NCBI GenBank assembly: GCA_964351365.1
Contig: CAYGNP010000006.1
Location: forward strand, 33,579-97,578
Reading direction: 5' to 3'
Origin: UBA1672 sp964351365
Lineage (GTDB): Bacteria; Pseudomonadota; Alphaproteobacteria; Micavibrionales; Micavibrionaceae
DNA: 64,000 bases
This document shows positions 36,770 through 44,412 of the stretch, one piece after another. Within the stretch, counting starts at the first letter, position 1; the number at the start of each line of letters is the position of its first letter. The notes under the pieces were generated by a model. That model did no database searches. It was not told the origin of the DNA and saw nothing but the letters and a program-made list of their open reading frames with translations. The translations under genes were made by a program, and so were the position numbers.

Positions 36770-37213
36770 CTATCCCCTCGGCTTGGAAATCAGGGCAACC
36801 TTGCGAAAACCTGCCCCGTTCAGCTGACCCAGAACATCCATAACCCGACCATAATTAATCCCCTGATCCGCACGAACATAAATCCTGCGCTCAGCATCAC
36901 CCTCCGTCGACGCCCTCAAAACCGAAACCAGCGCACCCTCTTTAATCTCCGTATCCGCCAGATAAACCCGGCCATCTTTATCAACCGTAATTTCAATCGG
37001 CGCATTATCTTCGCTCTGTATCGCATTGGCATTACTATCAGGCAAATCAATCGGTACGCCAGAAGAAAGCAAAGGCGCTGAAACCATAAAGATAATGAGC
37101 AACACCAGCATAACATCCACCATTGGCGTCACATTGATCTCCGCTATAGGGCGGAAACTGCCGCCTGTCCTGCGCCGCCTTGATTGTGTCTTTCCTGGCA
37201 AAAGTGCACTCAT
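36770..37213 (-). CDS. tolR: Tol-Pal system motor subunit TolR
   Basis: This ExbD/TolR-family protein has a single helix (PMVDVMLVLLIIFMVSAPLL) carrying the proton-path Asp in the MVDVMLVLL motif. The periplasmic domain ends IDKDGRVYLADTEI and VRADQGINYGRVMDV. Length of 147 residues is usual. It overlaps tolQ by 4 bases. Confidence 0.95.
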   Translation of the reverse strand: MSALLPGKTQSRRRRTGGSFRPIAEINVTPMVDVMLVLLIIFMVSAPLLSSGVPIDLPDSNANAIQSEDNAPIEITVDKDGRVYLADTEIKEGALVSVLRASTEGDAERRIYVRADQGINYGRVMDVLGQLNGAGFRKVALISKPRG

Positions 37214-37959
37214 TTAGATTTTTTCCCCGCACTCAGCTCATGCGAATCCAGATGGCGTGATAAAATTGCCGAGAATTCATCTGTGAACGCCTCAAGCCTG
37301 TCTGCATAGCGGTTTAACTTGCTGGACAACACGTTATACGCAATCGCAGCAGGAATAGCGGCCACAAGCCCTATCGCTGTTGCAAACAAGGCCTCTGCAA
37401 TGCCCGGCGCGACAACCGCAAGGCTTGTATTATTGCTCGCTGCAATCGCCGTAAAACTGTTCATAATCCCCCAAACCGTGCCAAACAAACCGATAAACGG
37501 CGCAGAAGAGGCCACACTGGCCAAAAATGTCATACCACTCTCCATCTGGTTCATCTCCCGTCCAATTGCAACCGACATAGATCTCTCCACGCGCTGACGC
37601 AAACTAGCCTGTAAACTCTGATCTGACGGCAATCCGCCAACAATCCCAGCCTTCCATTCATCCATCCCGGCGGAAAATGTGCGCAGCATTGGGTCTTCCT
37701 TACTTTTCTGAACCCGCGCATAAATCTTATCCAGCGGCTCACCTGACCAGAACGAATCCTCAAACCGGTTCGCCCGCCGATTAAGCTTCACAAGCAACCC
37801 GCGTTTTTGAAAAATAATCGTCCAGCTCCAGATCGATGCGCCAATCAAACTCAGCATAACAAGCTTAACAACGATATCCGCCTGTAAAAAAAGCCCAAGC
37901 GCGCTCATATCATGAGAAGACGTAGCACCAATAGTTTCCGTAATAATTTCTGCAGCCAT
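37210..37959 (-). CDS. tolQ: Tol-Pal system motor subunit TolQ
   Basis: This ExbB/TolQ-family proton channel has three transmembrane helices. The signature GLFGTVWGIMNSFTAIA and the following GIAEALFATAIGLVAAIPA are clear. AGGAACC precedes the ATG. It heads the tolQRAB set and follows ybgC by 35 bases. Confidence 0.96.
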   Translation of the reverse strand: MAAEIITETIGATSSHDMSALGLFLQADIVVKLVMLSLIGASIWSWTIIFQKRGLLVKLNRRANRFEDSFWSGEPLDKIYARVQKSKEDPMLRTFSAGMDEWKAGIVGGLPSDQSLQASLRQRVERSMSVAIGREMNQMESGMTFLASVASSAPFIGLFGTVWGIMNSFTAIAASNNTSLAVVAPGIAEALFATAIGLVAAIPAAIAYNVLSSKLNRYADRLEAFTDEFSAILSRHLDSHELSAGKKSK

Positions 37960-37994
37960 ATGTGGTTCCTAAATTTGGAATGATTCTTAATACG

Positions 37995-38411
37995 CTAGAC
38001 TACGTGTTCCTGATAAATCTGAAAAGCCTCTTTTACGCTTTCCGGCAAACGTACAGGCTTATAATTTTTCGTATCAACACAAACCAGAACGACATGAATA
38101 TCAGAAATTTTTTCTTCCCCACGATAGAGGCATTGATGCATCACAAAACTCGTATTTTTCATCTCAAGAATAGTTGAGCGCAGCGTCAAAAGATCGTCAA
38201 GGATTGCCGGCTTCAGATAATCTATTTCAATGCGCCGCACGACAAATATACAACTAAATTCAACGGCCAGTTCAGAATTCAAAAACCCGACATGGCGTAA
38301 AAATTCAGTACGCCCACGCTCGGCAAAATTAAGATATTGCGCGTGATAAACAATGCCCCCGGCATCTGTGTTTTCGTAGTAAACCCGTATGGGTATATCA
38401 TGCTGCATCAT
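37995..38411 (-). CDS. ybgC: Tol-Pal associated acyl-CoA thioesterase YbgC
   Basis: This hotdog-fold thioesterase has the 4HBT active-site motif VYYENTDAGGIVYHAQYLNF. Length of 138 residues is standard. YbgC precedes tolQ in most Proteobacteria and is thought to act in phospholipid metabolism. The start overlaps the ruvB stop by 4 bases, joining the Holliday-junction genes and tol genes in one minus-strand operon. Confidence 0.92.
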   Translation of the reverse strand: MMQHDIPIRVYYENTDAGGIVYHAQYLNFAERGRTEFLRHVGFLNSELAVEFSCIFVVRRIEIDYLKPAILDDLLTLRSTILEMKNTSFVMHQCLYRGEEKISDIHVVLVCVDTKNYKPVRLPESVKEAFQIYQEHVV

Positions 38412-39445
38412 TCCCCCAATAAATCTGCCTGTATTCCGCCTTTCGGCGCAAGCCCGAGATAAGTATAACCCTTCGCCGAAATCATACGCCCGCGCGGGGT
38501 GCGTTGTACCAATCCCTGCTGCATCAGATACGGCTCAATCACATCCTCAATCATGTCGCGCTGCTCTGACAATGCCGCCGCTAGCGTCTCCACCCCAACA
38601 GGCCCACCATCATAATTCTCTGCTATGCACGCAAGATAACGCCTATCCATCGCATCCAGCCCCGCCCCATCAACATCAAGCCGCCCAAGCGCCTCATCCA
38701 CAAGCGCCGCACTTGCTTGCTGCAAACCAGAAGCGTCAAAGAAATCACGAACGCGGCGCGTCAAACGACCTGCAATACGCGGTGTTCCACGTGATCGTTT
38801 CGCAATTTCAAATGCAGCCTCCCCGCTCAGCGGCATTTCAAGCAATCGCGCTGTACGCTCCACGATTAGCGATAATTCCTGCGGATTATAAAATTCTAGA
38901 CGCAGCGGAATACCAAACCGGTCCCGCAACGGCGTGGTAAGCAAGCCGCTACGCGTCGTTGCCCCGACAAGCGTAAACGGCGCCAGCTCTATCTGCACAG
39001 AACGCGCCGCGGGTCCCTCCCCGATAATCAGATCAAGCTTATAATCTTCCATCGCCGGATATAAAATCTCCTCAACCGCTGGATTCAAACGATGAATTTC
39101 ATCAATAAACAGCACATCATTAGGCTGCAAATTCGTCAAAATTGCTGCCAGATCACCAGATTTAGCGATCACCGGCCCCGAAGTCGCGCGAAAACCCACA
39201 CCAAGCTCCTTGGCAACAATCTGTGCCAGCGTTGTTTTCCCAAGCCCCGGAGGCCCAAAAAACAAAACATGATCCATAGCCGCACCACGCGCACGCGCAC
39301 CTTGAATAAAAACCTCAAGATTACCCCGCAAAGCCGCCTGGCCGATAAATTCATTCAAACATAAAGGCCGCAAAGCCCCCTCAACGGGCAAATCTTCGAT
39401 GCTCTTTTCCTGCTCCAGCTCTATATTTTTTACCGCCTCACTCAT
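38408..39445 (-). CDS. ruvB: Holliday junction DNA helicase RuvB
   Basis: RuvB is the AAA+ motor for branch migration. Walker A is GPPGLGKTT, Walker B LFIDEIHRL, sensor 1 GATTRSG and arginine finger region FGIPLRLEFY. The C-terminal winged helix includes RGRMISAKGY. Length is 345 residues. It overlaps ruvA by 4 bases. Confidence 0.97.
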   Translation of the reverse strand: MSEAVKNIELEQEKSIEDLPVEGALRPLCLNEFIGQAALRGNLEVFIQGARARGAAMDHVLFFGPPGLGKTTLAQIVAKELGVGFRATSGPVIAKSGDLAAILTNLQPNDVLFIDEIHRLNPAVEEILYPAMEDYKLDLIIGEGPAARSVQIELAPFTLVGATTRSGLLTTPLRDRFGIPLRLEFYNPQELSLIVERTARLLEMPLSGEAAFEIAKRSRGTPRIAGRLTRRVRDFFDASGLQQASAALVDEALGRLDVDGAGLDAMDRRYLACIAENYDGGPVGVETLAAALSEQRDMIEDVIEPYLMQQGLVQRTPRGRMISAKGYTYLGLAPKGGIQADLLGE

Positions 39446-40041
39446 GCGCTCAACTCCTGAAGCGCTAGCCGGATAAGCGTCTGTAAATTATCATTGGCTT
39501 TATCTTTACTGGCCTGCACGGCGCGATACGCATCCGCACTGCCATACCCCAAATTCGTCAGTGCCGAGACCGCATCCTGATCCAATCCCGAAGGCAAAGC
39601 CGCCGCAATAGGACTAGCCCCGCCGCCGCCAAGCTCCAACCCGCCAGCCTTATCCTTAAGCTCTGTCAAAATCCGCGCAGCAAGCTTGGGCCCTACGCCA
39701 TCCGCCCGCGTCAACGCTGCTTTATCCTGTGAGGCAATCACAAAAGCCAGCTGATCGGCCGGGCATGCTGCTAATATCGACAAAGCTGCTTTTGCCCCCA
39801 CCCCTTGAACAGAGGTCAAAAGCTTGAACCATTGCTGCTCAATAGCATCTGCAAACCCATAAAGCGTAATCGCATCCTCACGCACATTGGTAATCACCAA
39901 CAAAGACGTAACATCACCCACGCTGCCAATCTTGGCCAACGTCCTGCTGCTTGCATGAACAAGATATCCCACGCCTGACACATCTAAAATCAGGTGCCCT
40001 GCATGGAAAGAATCAATAATACCGGAAAGTTTGCCAATCAT
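39442..40041 (-). CDS. ruvA: Holliday junction DNA helicase subunit RuvA
   Basis: RuvA binds the four-way junction as a tetramer. Opening MIGKLSGIID and the OB-fold segment VREDAITLYGF are typical. Helix-hairpin-helix blocks are VQGVGAKAALSIL and ADGVGPKLAARILTELKDK. The C-terminal domain III, which binds RuvB, is present. Confidence 0.96.
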   Translation of the reverse strand: MIGKLSGIIDSFHAGHLILDVSGVGYLVHASSRTLAKIGSVGDVTSLLVITNVREDAITLYGFADAIEQQWFKLLTSVQGVGAKAALSILAACPADQLAFVIASQDKAALTRADGVGPKLAARILTELKDKAGGLELGGGGASPIAAALPSGLDQDAVSALTNLGYGSADAYRAVQASKDKANDNLQTLIRLALQELSA

Positions 40042-40096
40042 AAGACGTGCTGCCAGTTATAAATTTTAGTCACAAGAATCACAGTTTACACAATCT

Positions 40097-40127
40097 CTTG
40101 CAACTTGTAACTCGCAACTTGCAACTA
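40097..40127. repeat. Short degenerate direct repeat between ruvA and ruvC
   Basis: The stretch holds near-identical copies of CTTGCAACTTG and CGCAACTTGCAAC in 31 bases within the 83-base ruvC-ruvA gap. It has no coding role. Confidence 0.5.
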
Positions 40128-40589
40128 CAGATGATGCGCATGCGTAATCGCCACCGCCAATGCGTCCGCCTCATCCTCAGAAATCACCCCACTCGCCGGA
40201 AGCAAAACCTTAATCATCATTCCCATTTGCTGCTTGGCCGCATGCCCAGAGCCAACAATTGATTTTTTTACCTTATTCGCCCCATATTCCCCAACACGTA
40301 ACCCCCGCAGCGCAGGGGCACAGAGCAAAACCCCGCGCGCCTGCCCAAGCTTGAGCGCGCTCGCCGGATTTTTATTCACAAATGTCTCCTCAAGGGCGAC
40401 CGCATCCGGAGAAAACTGGTCAATGACCGCCAAAATGCCGTTATGAAGCTGCGCAAGGCGCGCGCACATGTCACCCCCAGCATCTGTTTTGATTAAACCA
40501 CTCGAAACATATCCTAAAGTATTATTATTATACGAAATGACTCCCCAGCCTGTTTTCTGCAATCCCGGATCTATGCCAAGTATTTTCAT
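40125..40589 (-). CDS. ruvC: Holliday junction resolvase RuvC
   Basis: RuvC cleaves junctions using four acidic residues. ILGIDPGLQKTGWGV holds the first Asp, ALEETFVNKNPASA the Glu, and ISEDEADALAVAI the last acidic pair. Length of 154 residues is slightly short for the family but complete. It lies between yebC and ruvA. Confidence 0.95.
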   Translation of the reverse strand: MKILGIDPGLQKTGWGVISYNNNTLGYVSSGLIKTDAGGDMCARLAQLHNGILAVIDQFSPDAVALEETFVNKNPASALKLGQARGVLLCAPALRGLRVGEYGANKVKKSIVGSGHAAKQQMGMMIKVLLPASGVISEDEADALAVAITHAHHL

Positions 40590-40598
40590 ACAATTTAC

Positions 40599-41357
40599 TC
40601 AGCCCGCCGCTGCGACCTTCTCCATAACCTCATCACTCATTTCAAAATTCGCTGTAACCTTTTGCACATCATCATTATCTTCAAGCAAATCAATCAGCTT
40701 CATTACAGACAACGCCTGCTCTTCATTGACATTCGTATACACATTCGGAAGCCAGATCAGCCCCTGACGCTCAGGCTCACCGTATACGGCCTCCAAAGCA
40801 TCGCGGACACTTGCAAAATCTTCGACGGCACATGTAATAACATGGCCCTCCTCATCACTTTCTACATTGCTCGCGCCAGCCTCGAGAGCGGCTTCAAAAA
40901 CGGCATCCGACCCCGCAACATCTATGGGAAAAGCAATCTCGCCAACACGGTCAAACATAAAATTCACCGATCCTGTCTCCCCCAGATTACCGCCAACCTT
41001 AGTAAAAGCACCACGAATTTCCGCAGCCGTACGGTTCTTATTATTCGTCAAACACTCAACAATCACCGCCACGCCGCCAACCGCATAGCCTTCATACCGG
41101 ATTTCTTCATAATTCTCATCATCCCCGACATTACCCGCACCTTTTTTGATATTCTTCTCAATCGCATCTTTAGGCATAGATTGCGCCCGCGCCGTTAAAA
41201 CCGCCAGACGCAAACGAGGATTCATCCCCGGAGCATCCCCCCCCAGCCGCGCAGCTACGAAAATCTCGCGCCCCAGCTTGGAAAACAGCTTCGCACGTTG
41301 CGCATCAGCCTTACCCTTGCGGTGCTTTATATTTGCCCATTTCGAATGTCCTGCCAT
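40599..41357 (-). CDS. yebC: YebC/PmpR family protein (TACO1 type)
   Basis: YebC proteins help ribosomes through difficult peptide motifs and some act as transcription regulators. The opening MAGHSKWANIKHRKGKADA is diagnostic. Later blocks DAIEKNIKKGAG and YEGYAVGGVAVIVECLTNNK are conserved. The ATG at 41357 is chosen over an upstream GTG at 41369. It heads the ruvCAB operon. Confidence 0.95.
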   Translation of the reverse strand: MAGHSKWANIKHRKGKADAQRAKLFSKLGREIFVAARLGGDAPGMNPRLRLAVLTARAQSMPKDAIEKNIKKGAGNVGDDENYEEIRYEGYAVGGVAVIVECLTNNKNRTAAEIRGAFTKVGGNLGETGSVNFMFDRVGEIAFPIDVAGSDAVFEAALEAGASNVESDEEGHVITCAVEDFASVRDALEAVYGEPERQGLIWLPNVYTNVNEEQALSVMKLIDLLEDNDDVQKVTANFEMSDEVMEKVAAAG

Positions 41358-41467
41358 CGCCTTAATCACTCTTTTACGTTTATAGGGTTATGATTAAACG
41401 CAGTATAGTCAAAGCTTTGACACAGATAAAGACAGTTTTTAAACCAAAAAGGCGCAAGAGAGTGAGC

Positions 41468-42022
41468 ATGTCATTTAAATTTAAGCACCTCAGAGTACTT
41501 GTTATGGATGAAAACCACCAAATGCTGGAGCTCATAAAATCTGTTCTGGTGTCATTTGGTATGGACAAAATTTTTCTGGCAACACACACAGATCAGGCAT
41601 TCCGGCTTTATTGCAAGGAAAGACCGGATTTAGTGATCACAAACTGGAACATAGAAACCCTAAGCGGCCTGGAGCTTACAAGAAAAATTAGAAACTCTCC
41701 GACTAGCCCAAATCAATATATACCTATTATCGCAATGACCAACATCACAGAGAAAAAACTGGTCTTAAACGCCAGAGATACCGGGATAACTGAGTTTTTG
41801 CGCAAACCTTTCAACGCCAGAGACCTTTACAAGCGCATAGAAAGAATGCTTGAAAACCCTAAGAAATTCGTTCGCTCCGAGAATTTCTTTGGCCCAGACC
41901 GCAGAAGAAAGAAAAAAAGAGCCCAATATGCAGGCCCCCTACGCAGAAAACACGATATAATGGACGAATCCACACTCTACACTCCACAAAATCAACATAT
42001 GAACACAGACCAACACGCTTAA
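41468..42022 (+). CDS. Atypical single-domain response regulator, phosphoacceptor Asp replaced by Asn
   Basis: The receiver fold is clear: LRVLVMDENHQML with acidic pair D14-E15, conserved Thr in IIAMTN and Lys in LRKPFNARDLY. At the phosphorylation position the sequence is LVITNWNIETLSG, so Asn59 stands where Asp is expected, and normal phosphorylation is unlikely. A basic tail (PDRRRKKKRA) of about 60 residues follows with no output domain. Similar single-domain regulators in this class usually read ITDW. The start at 41468 has AGAGAG upstream; an ORF start at 41390 is also open. It overlaps the convergent ymdB by 4 bases. Confidence 0.75.
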   Translation: MSFKFKHLRVLVMDENHQMLELIKSVLVSFGMDKIFLATHTDQAFRLYCKERPDLVITNWNIETLSGLELTRKIRNSPTSPNQYIPIIAMTNITEKKLVLNARDTGITEFLRKPFNARDLYKRIERMLENPKKFVRSENFFGPDRRRKKKRAQYAGPLRRKHDIMDESTLYTPQNQHMNTDQHA

Positions 42023-42834
42023 ATATCAGGTATGGTTTCGCTCAAGATGTCTCCGACACGAACTGGCGCTATTGAACGCCCACGACCCGTCTTATCATCC
42101 GTAACCACCAAAGCCCCACACAGCATCATATTCTCGCTCGCTGGAATAAAATGCTCCCCCGGCAATTTGGTCGTAAAACGGTGAATAGCCATTGCTTTTT
42201 TCACCCCGATAACGCTGTCATAATCCCCGCTCATCCCCGCATCGCTCATATAGGCCGTACCGCCTTTCATGACATGCGCATCCGCTGTAGGAACATGCGT
42301 GTGCGTACCGATCACCGCCGAAATCCGGCCTGAAAAATGATGTCCGAATGCCATTTTTTCTGATGTAGTCTCACCGTGCAAATCAACAAAAATCGCATCA
42401 ACATTTTTTCGCAGAACATACTCCTTAAGTATAGACTCCATGCAGGCAAACGGATCATCCAGCATATCCATAAACAGACGGCACATGATATTCACAACCA
42501 GAATTTTACGCCCATCTTGCAATTCATGAACATATAACCCCTGCCCCGGCGTTCCCTCAGGAAAATTTGCTGGTCGCAACAATTTCGCATCCCGCGTGAT
42601 ATATTTCAAAATCTCCCGCTGATCCCAAACATGATTACCTGTCGTAATCACATCCGCCCCCAAACCATAGAGCTGCTCACAAATCTTTTCTGTAATACCC
42701 CGTCCATGCGCCGCATTTTCGCCGTTAACAATGGTCACATCAACATTCAGATCCGCCCGAAGCTTTGGCAAATATGTCTCCACAGCCTCGCGCCCTGCGC
42801 GCCCCATAACATCCCCGACAAAAAGAATTCTCAT
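42019..42834 (-). CDS. YmdB-family metallophosphoesterase, 271 aa
   Basis: The calcineurin-like phosphoesterase of the TIGR00282/YmdB type shows MRILFVGDVMGRAGREAV, VNGENAAHGRGITEK, TGNHVWDQREIL and IGTHTHVPTAD with the metal-binding Asp, Asn and His residues. In Bacillus YmdB hydrolyses cyclic nucleotides; the role here is not known. It is 14 bases from the cyclo-ligase gene on the same strand. Confidence 0.9.
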   Translation of the reverse strand: MRILFVGDVMGRAGREAVETYLPKLRADLNVDVTIVNGENAAHGRGITEKICEQLYGLGADVITTGNHVWDQREILKYITRDAKLLRPANFPEGTPGQGLYVHELQDGRKILVVNIMCRLFMDMLDDPFACMESILKEYVLRKNVDAIFVDLHGETTSEKMAFGHHFSGRISAVIGTHTHVPTADAHVMKGGTAYMSDAGMSGDYDSVIGVKKAMAIHRFTTKLPGEHFIPASENMMLCGALVVTDDKTGRGRSIAPVRVGDILSETIPDI

Positions 42835-42848
42835 ACCTTACTTTCTAC

Positions 42849-43427
42849 TCAAAACGAAAAAACGCCCTGCTCAGTGACAATCCAGTCCATCCGGACATCA
42901 TGCGCCTCATTGGGCAAATTAAACAAACACGCCTGTTTAGCATACGCAAGGCCCACAGCAAGAACATCTTTGCGCTCTCTGTACGCCGCAAGCGTCGCAT
43001 CATAATACCCCCCACCATACCCAAGCCGGCTCCCCCGCCGGTCAAACGCCAGCATCGGCACAAGAAAAACATCCGGCTCAAGCCACTCCGTCTGATCATT
43101 AATGACCGGATGCGACACGCCAAAAGCTCCACTGGACATATCAATGCCCTCATGCCAGCGCGCAAATTTTAAAACAAGACTGTCCTTCTCAATCACCGGC
43201 AAAGCAACCCAATATCCGCGTTTAATGATGGCATCCATCAAAACCTGCGTATCAAGCTCGCGGCCCTTCGGCCAATATGCTGCGATAACTGTCTTTTCAG
43301 ACAAAGGAACATTTTCAAAAAACAGCGTGCATAAACGCTCTTGCTCATCACCCGAGAGAGACATAAGCCCGCGCGCCCTCTTAGCCTCCGCGCGAAGAGC
43401 TTCCTTTTGTGTTTGCACATCGTTCAT
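42849..43427 (-). CDS. 5-formyltetrahydrofolate cyclo-ligase
   Basis: This enzyme (YgfA/FAU) converts 5-formyl-THF to 5,10-methenyl-THF. The nucleotide-binding segments are LRAEAKRARGLM near the N-terminus and the late VPMLAFDRRGSRLGYGGGYYD. The ATG at 43427 (MNDVQTQKEA) has AGGTG upstream; a longer ORF to 43454 would run into the 6S RNA 3' region. As in many Proteobacteria, it follows the 6S RNA gene. Confidence 0.92.
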   Translation of the reverse strand: MNDVQTQKEALRAEAKRARGLMSLSGDEQERLCTLFFENVPLSEKTVIAAYWPKGRELDTQVLMDAIIKRGYWVALPVIEKDSLVLKFARWHEGIDMSSGAFGVSHPVINDQTEWLEPDVFLVPMLAFDRRGSRLGYGGGYYDATLAAYRERKDVLAVGLAYAKQACLFNLPNEAHDVRMDWIVTEQGVFSF

Positions 43428-43469
43428 GACAAAAGCACCTAAAACATAAAACAAAAAAAGTGCCGCGAC

Positions 43470-43626
43470 AGCCGTGTGCGTATGGTATCTTCGCGGGGTC
43501 CTGAAGTCAGGTGGGCGCCGTATGAAAAAGCCCTACAGCCAAACTGGTGAGCCTAAACAGGGACAGCTCCCTATGCGAAAAAGCATCGACCACCGAGATA
43601 AAGACGCATGCACGCACTGCGCAGCA
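43470..43626 (-). ncRNA. ssrS: 6S RNA (SsrS)
   Basis: The 213-base gap between zapA and the cyclo-ligase gene, both minus strand, is the classic 6S RNA location. On the minus strand a TATAAC box (43638-43633) lies just upstream. The RNA has a closing stem GTGCGT (43617-43612) pairing with ACGCAC (43481-43476). It also contains GAGCTGTCCCTG and the 3' segment CGCCCACCTGACTTCAGG, similar to other alphaproteobacterial 6S RNAs as I recall them. A T-run (43459-43453) follows the 3' end. 6S RNA binds sigma70 RNA polymerase in stationary phase. Exact ends are estimates. Confidence 0.75.
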
Positions 43627-43667
43627 CAAGGCGTTATACCATATTAACTGCAAAAAAACAGAAATTT

Positions 43668-44012
43668 TTAGGCCGCTTCCGCGCTTTGGATGCGCGCTGC
43701 AATATGCTCTATCTTGCCGGCCAGATGCTCAATGGCACGCACCGCTAGGTCTTCATCCTCTGAGACGCCGCCAGACAGCGCTCCTTGTTGACGAATCTCA
43801 TCAATTTGCTGGCGCAACTCAAACACCTCATCCGCCAAAACCAAAGAGGCCAAAACCAGAAGATGCGACTCCGCGCTCGCTGCCCCGGCAGCAGCAATAT
43901 CCCGAACACGAGAATCAATATAATCCGCAAGGTCGAGAATACGCTCCTCTTGACCCGCATCACAAAACACATCATACCCACGACCGTTAATTTTAAATCC
44001 AACCTGTGGCAT
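43668..44012 (-). CDS. zapA: Cell division protein ZapA
   Basis: ZapA crosslinks FtsZ filaments. The N-terminal domain GFKINGRGYDVFCDAGQEERI and ILDLADYIDSRVRDIAA is typical, followed by a coiled coil (ADEVFELRQQIDEIRQQ). Length of 114 residues fits. A GGGGGAG precedes the ATG. It follows the small coiled-coil gene by 2 bases. Confidence 0.9.
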   Translation of the reverse strand: MPQVGFKINGRGYDVFCDAGQEERILDLADYIDSRVRDIAAAGAASAESHLLVLASLVLADEVFELRQQIDEIRQQGALSGGVSEDEDLAVRAIEHLAGKIEHIAARIQSAEAA

Positions 44013-44014
44013 AA

Positions 44015-44230
44015 TTATTCTCCCCCTCTTAATAAACTCTCAACAGTCGCAATGGCCTTATCCAGACGCTGTGCCATAAAATCAACATCAATCACATTAC
44101 CGCTCCCATCAACGAGGGCATCTTGCGGCGGAGAATAACTCTGCAAGGCCATTTCGACATTCGTAACAGAAGAATCAAGCTTGCCGACAGCATGATCAAG
44201 TTTTTCAAGGGCAAATCGTATTGATGACAT
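44015..44230 (-). CDS. Small coiled-coil protein (DUF4164-like), 71 aa
   Basis: This short helical protein starts MSSIRFALEKLDHAVGKLD and ends in a second helix (FMAQRLDKAIATVESLL). It pairs with zapA in many Alphaproteobacteria and may help ZapA at the Z-ring. The ATG at 44230 is preferred to a TTG at 44236. Function is inferred only from context. Confidence 0.75.
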   Translation of the reverse strand: MSSIRFALEKLDHAVGKLDSSVTNVEMALQSYSPPQDALVDGSGNVIDVDFMAQRLDKAIATVESLLRGGE

Positions 44231-44412
44231 AAGCAACTCATAAGGTAGGACTAAACACAGCCCCTAGTATGAAACCTCAGAAGTTTTATTCAAGTCAGAC
44301 CAACCTTTTTTCCAAATTAAACCACAGCAATTTGTTCCTTCTCTCTTGACCTTACCCGCGCGACATTGCATGGTATGCTCACTTTTCGACCATATAGTAT
44401 AGGAAAACATGA

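Noticed and set aside
43547..43990. Plus-strand ORF of 147 codons over the 6S RNA and zapA
   Set aside because: Antisense to zapA and the RNA; no SD and no family.
44346..44398. tkt promoter from TTGACC and TATAGT
   Set aside because: The spacing between usable -35 and -10 boxes is wrong in every combination tried.
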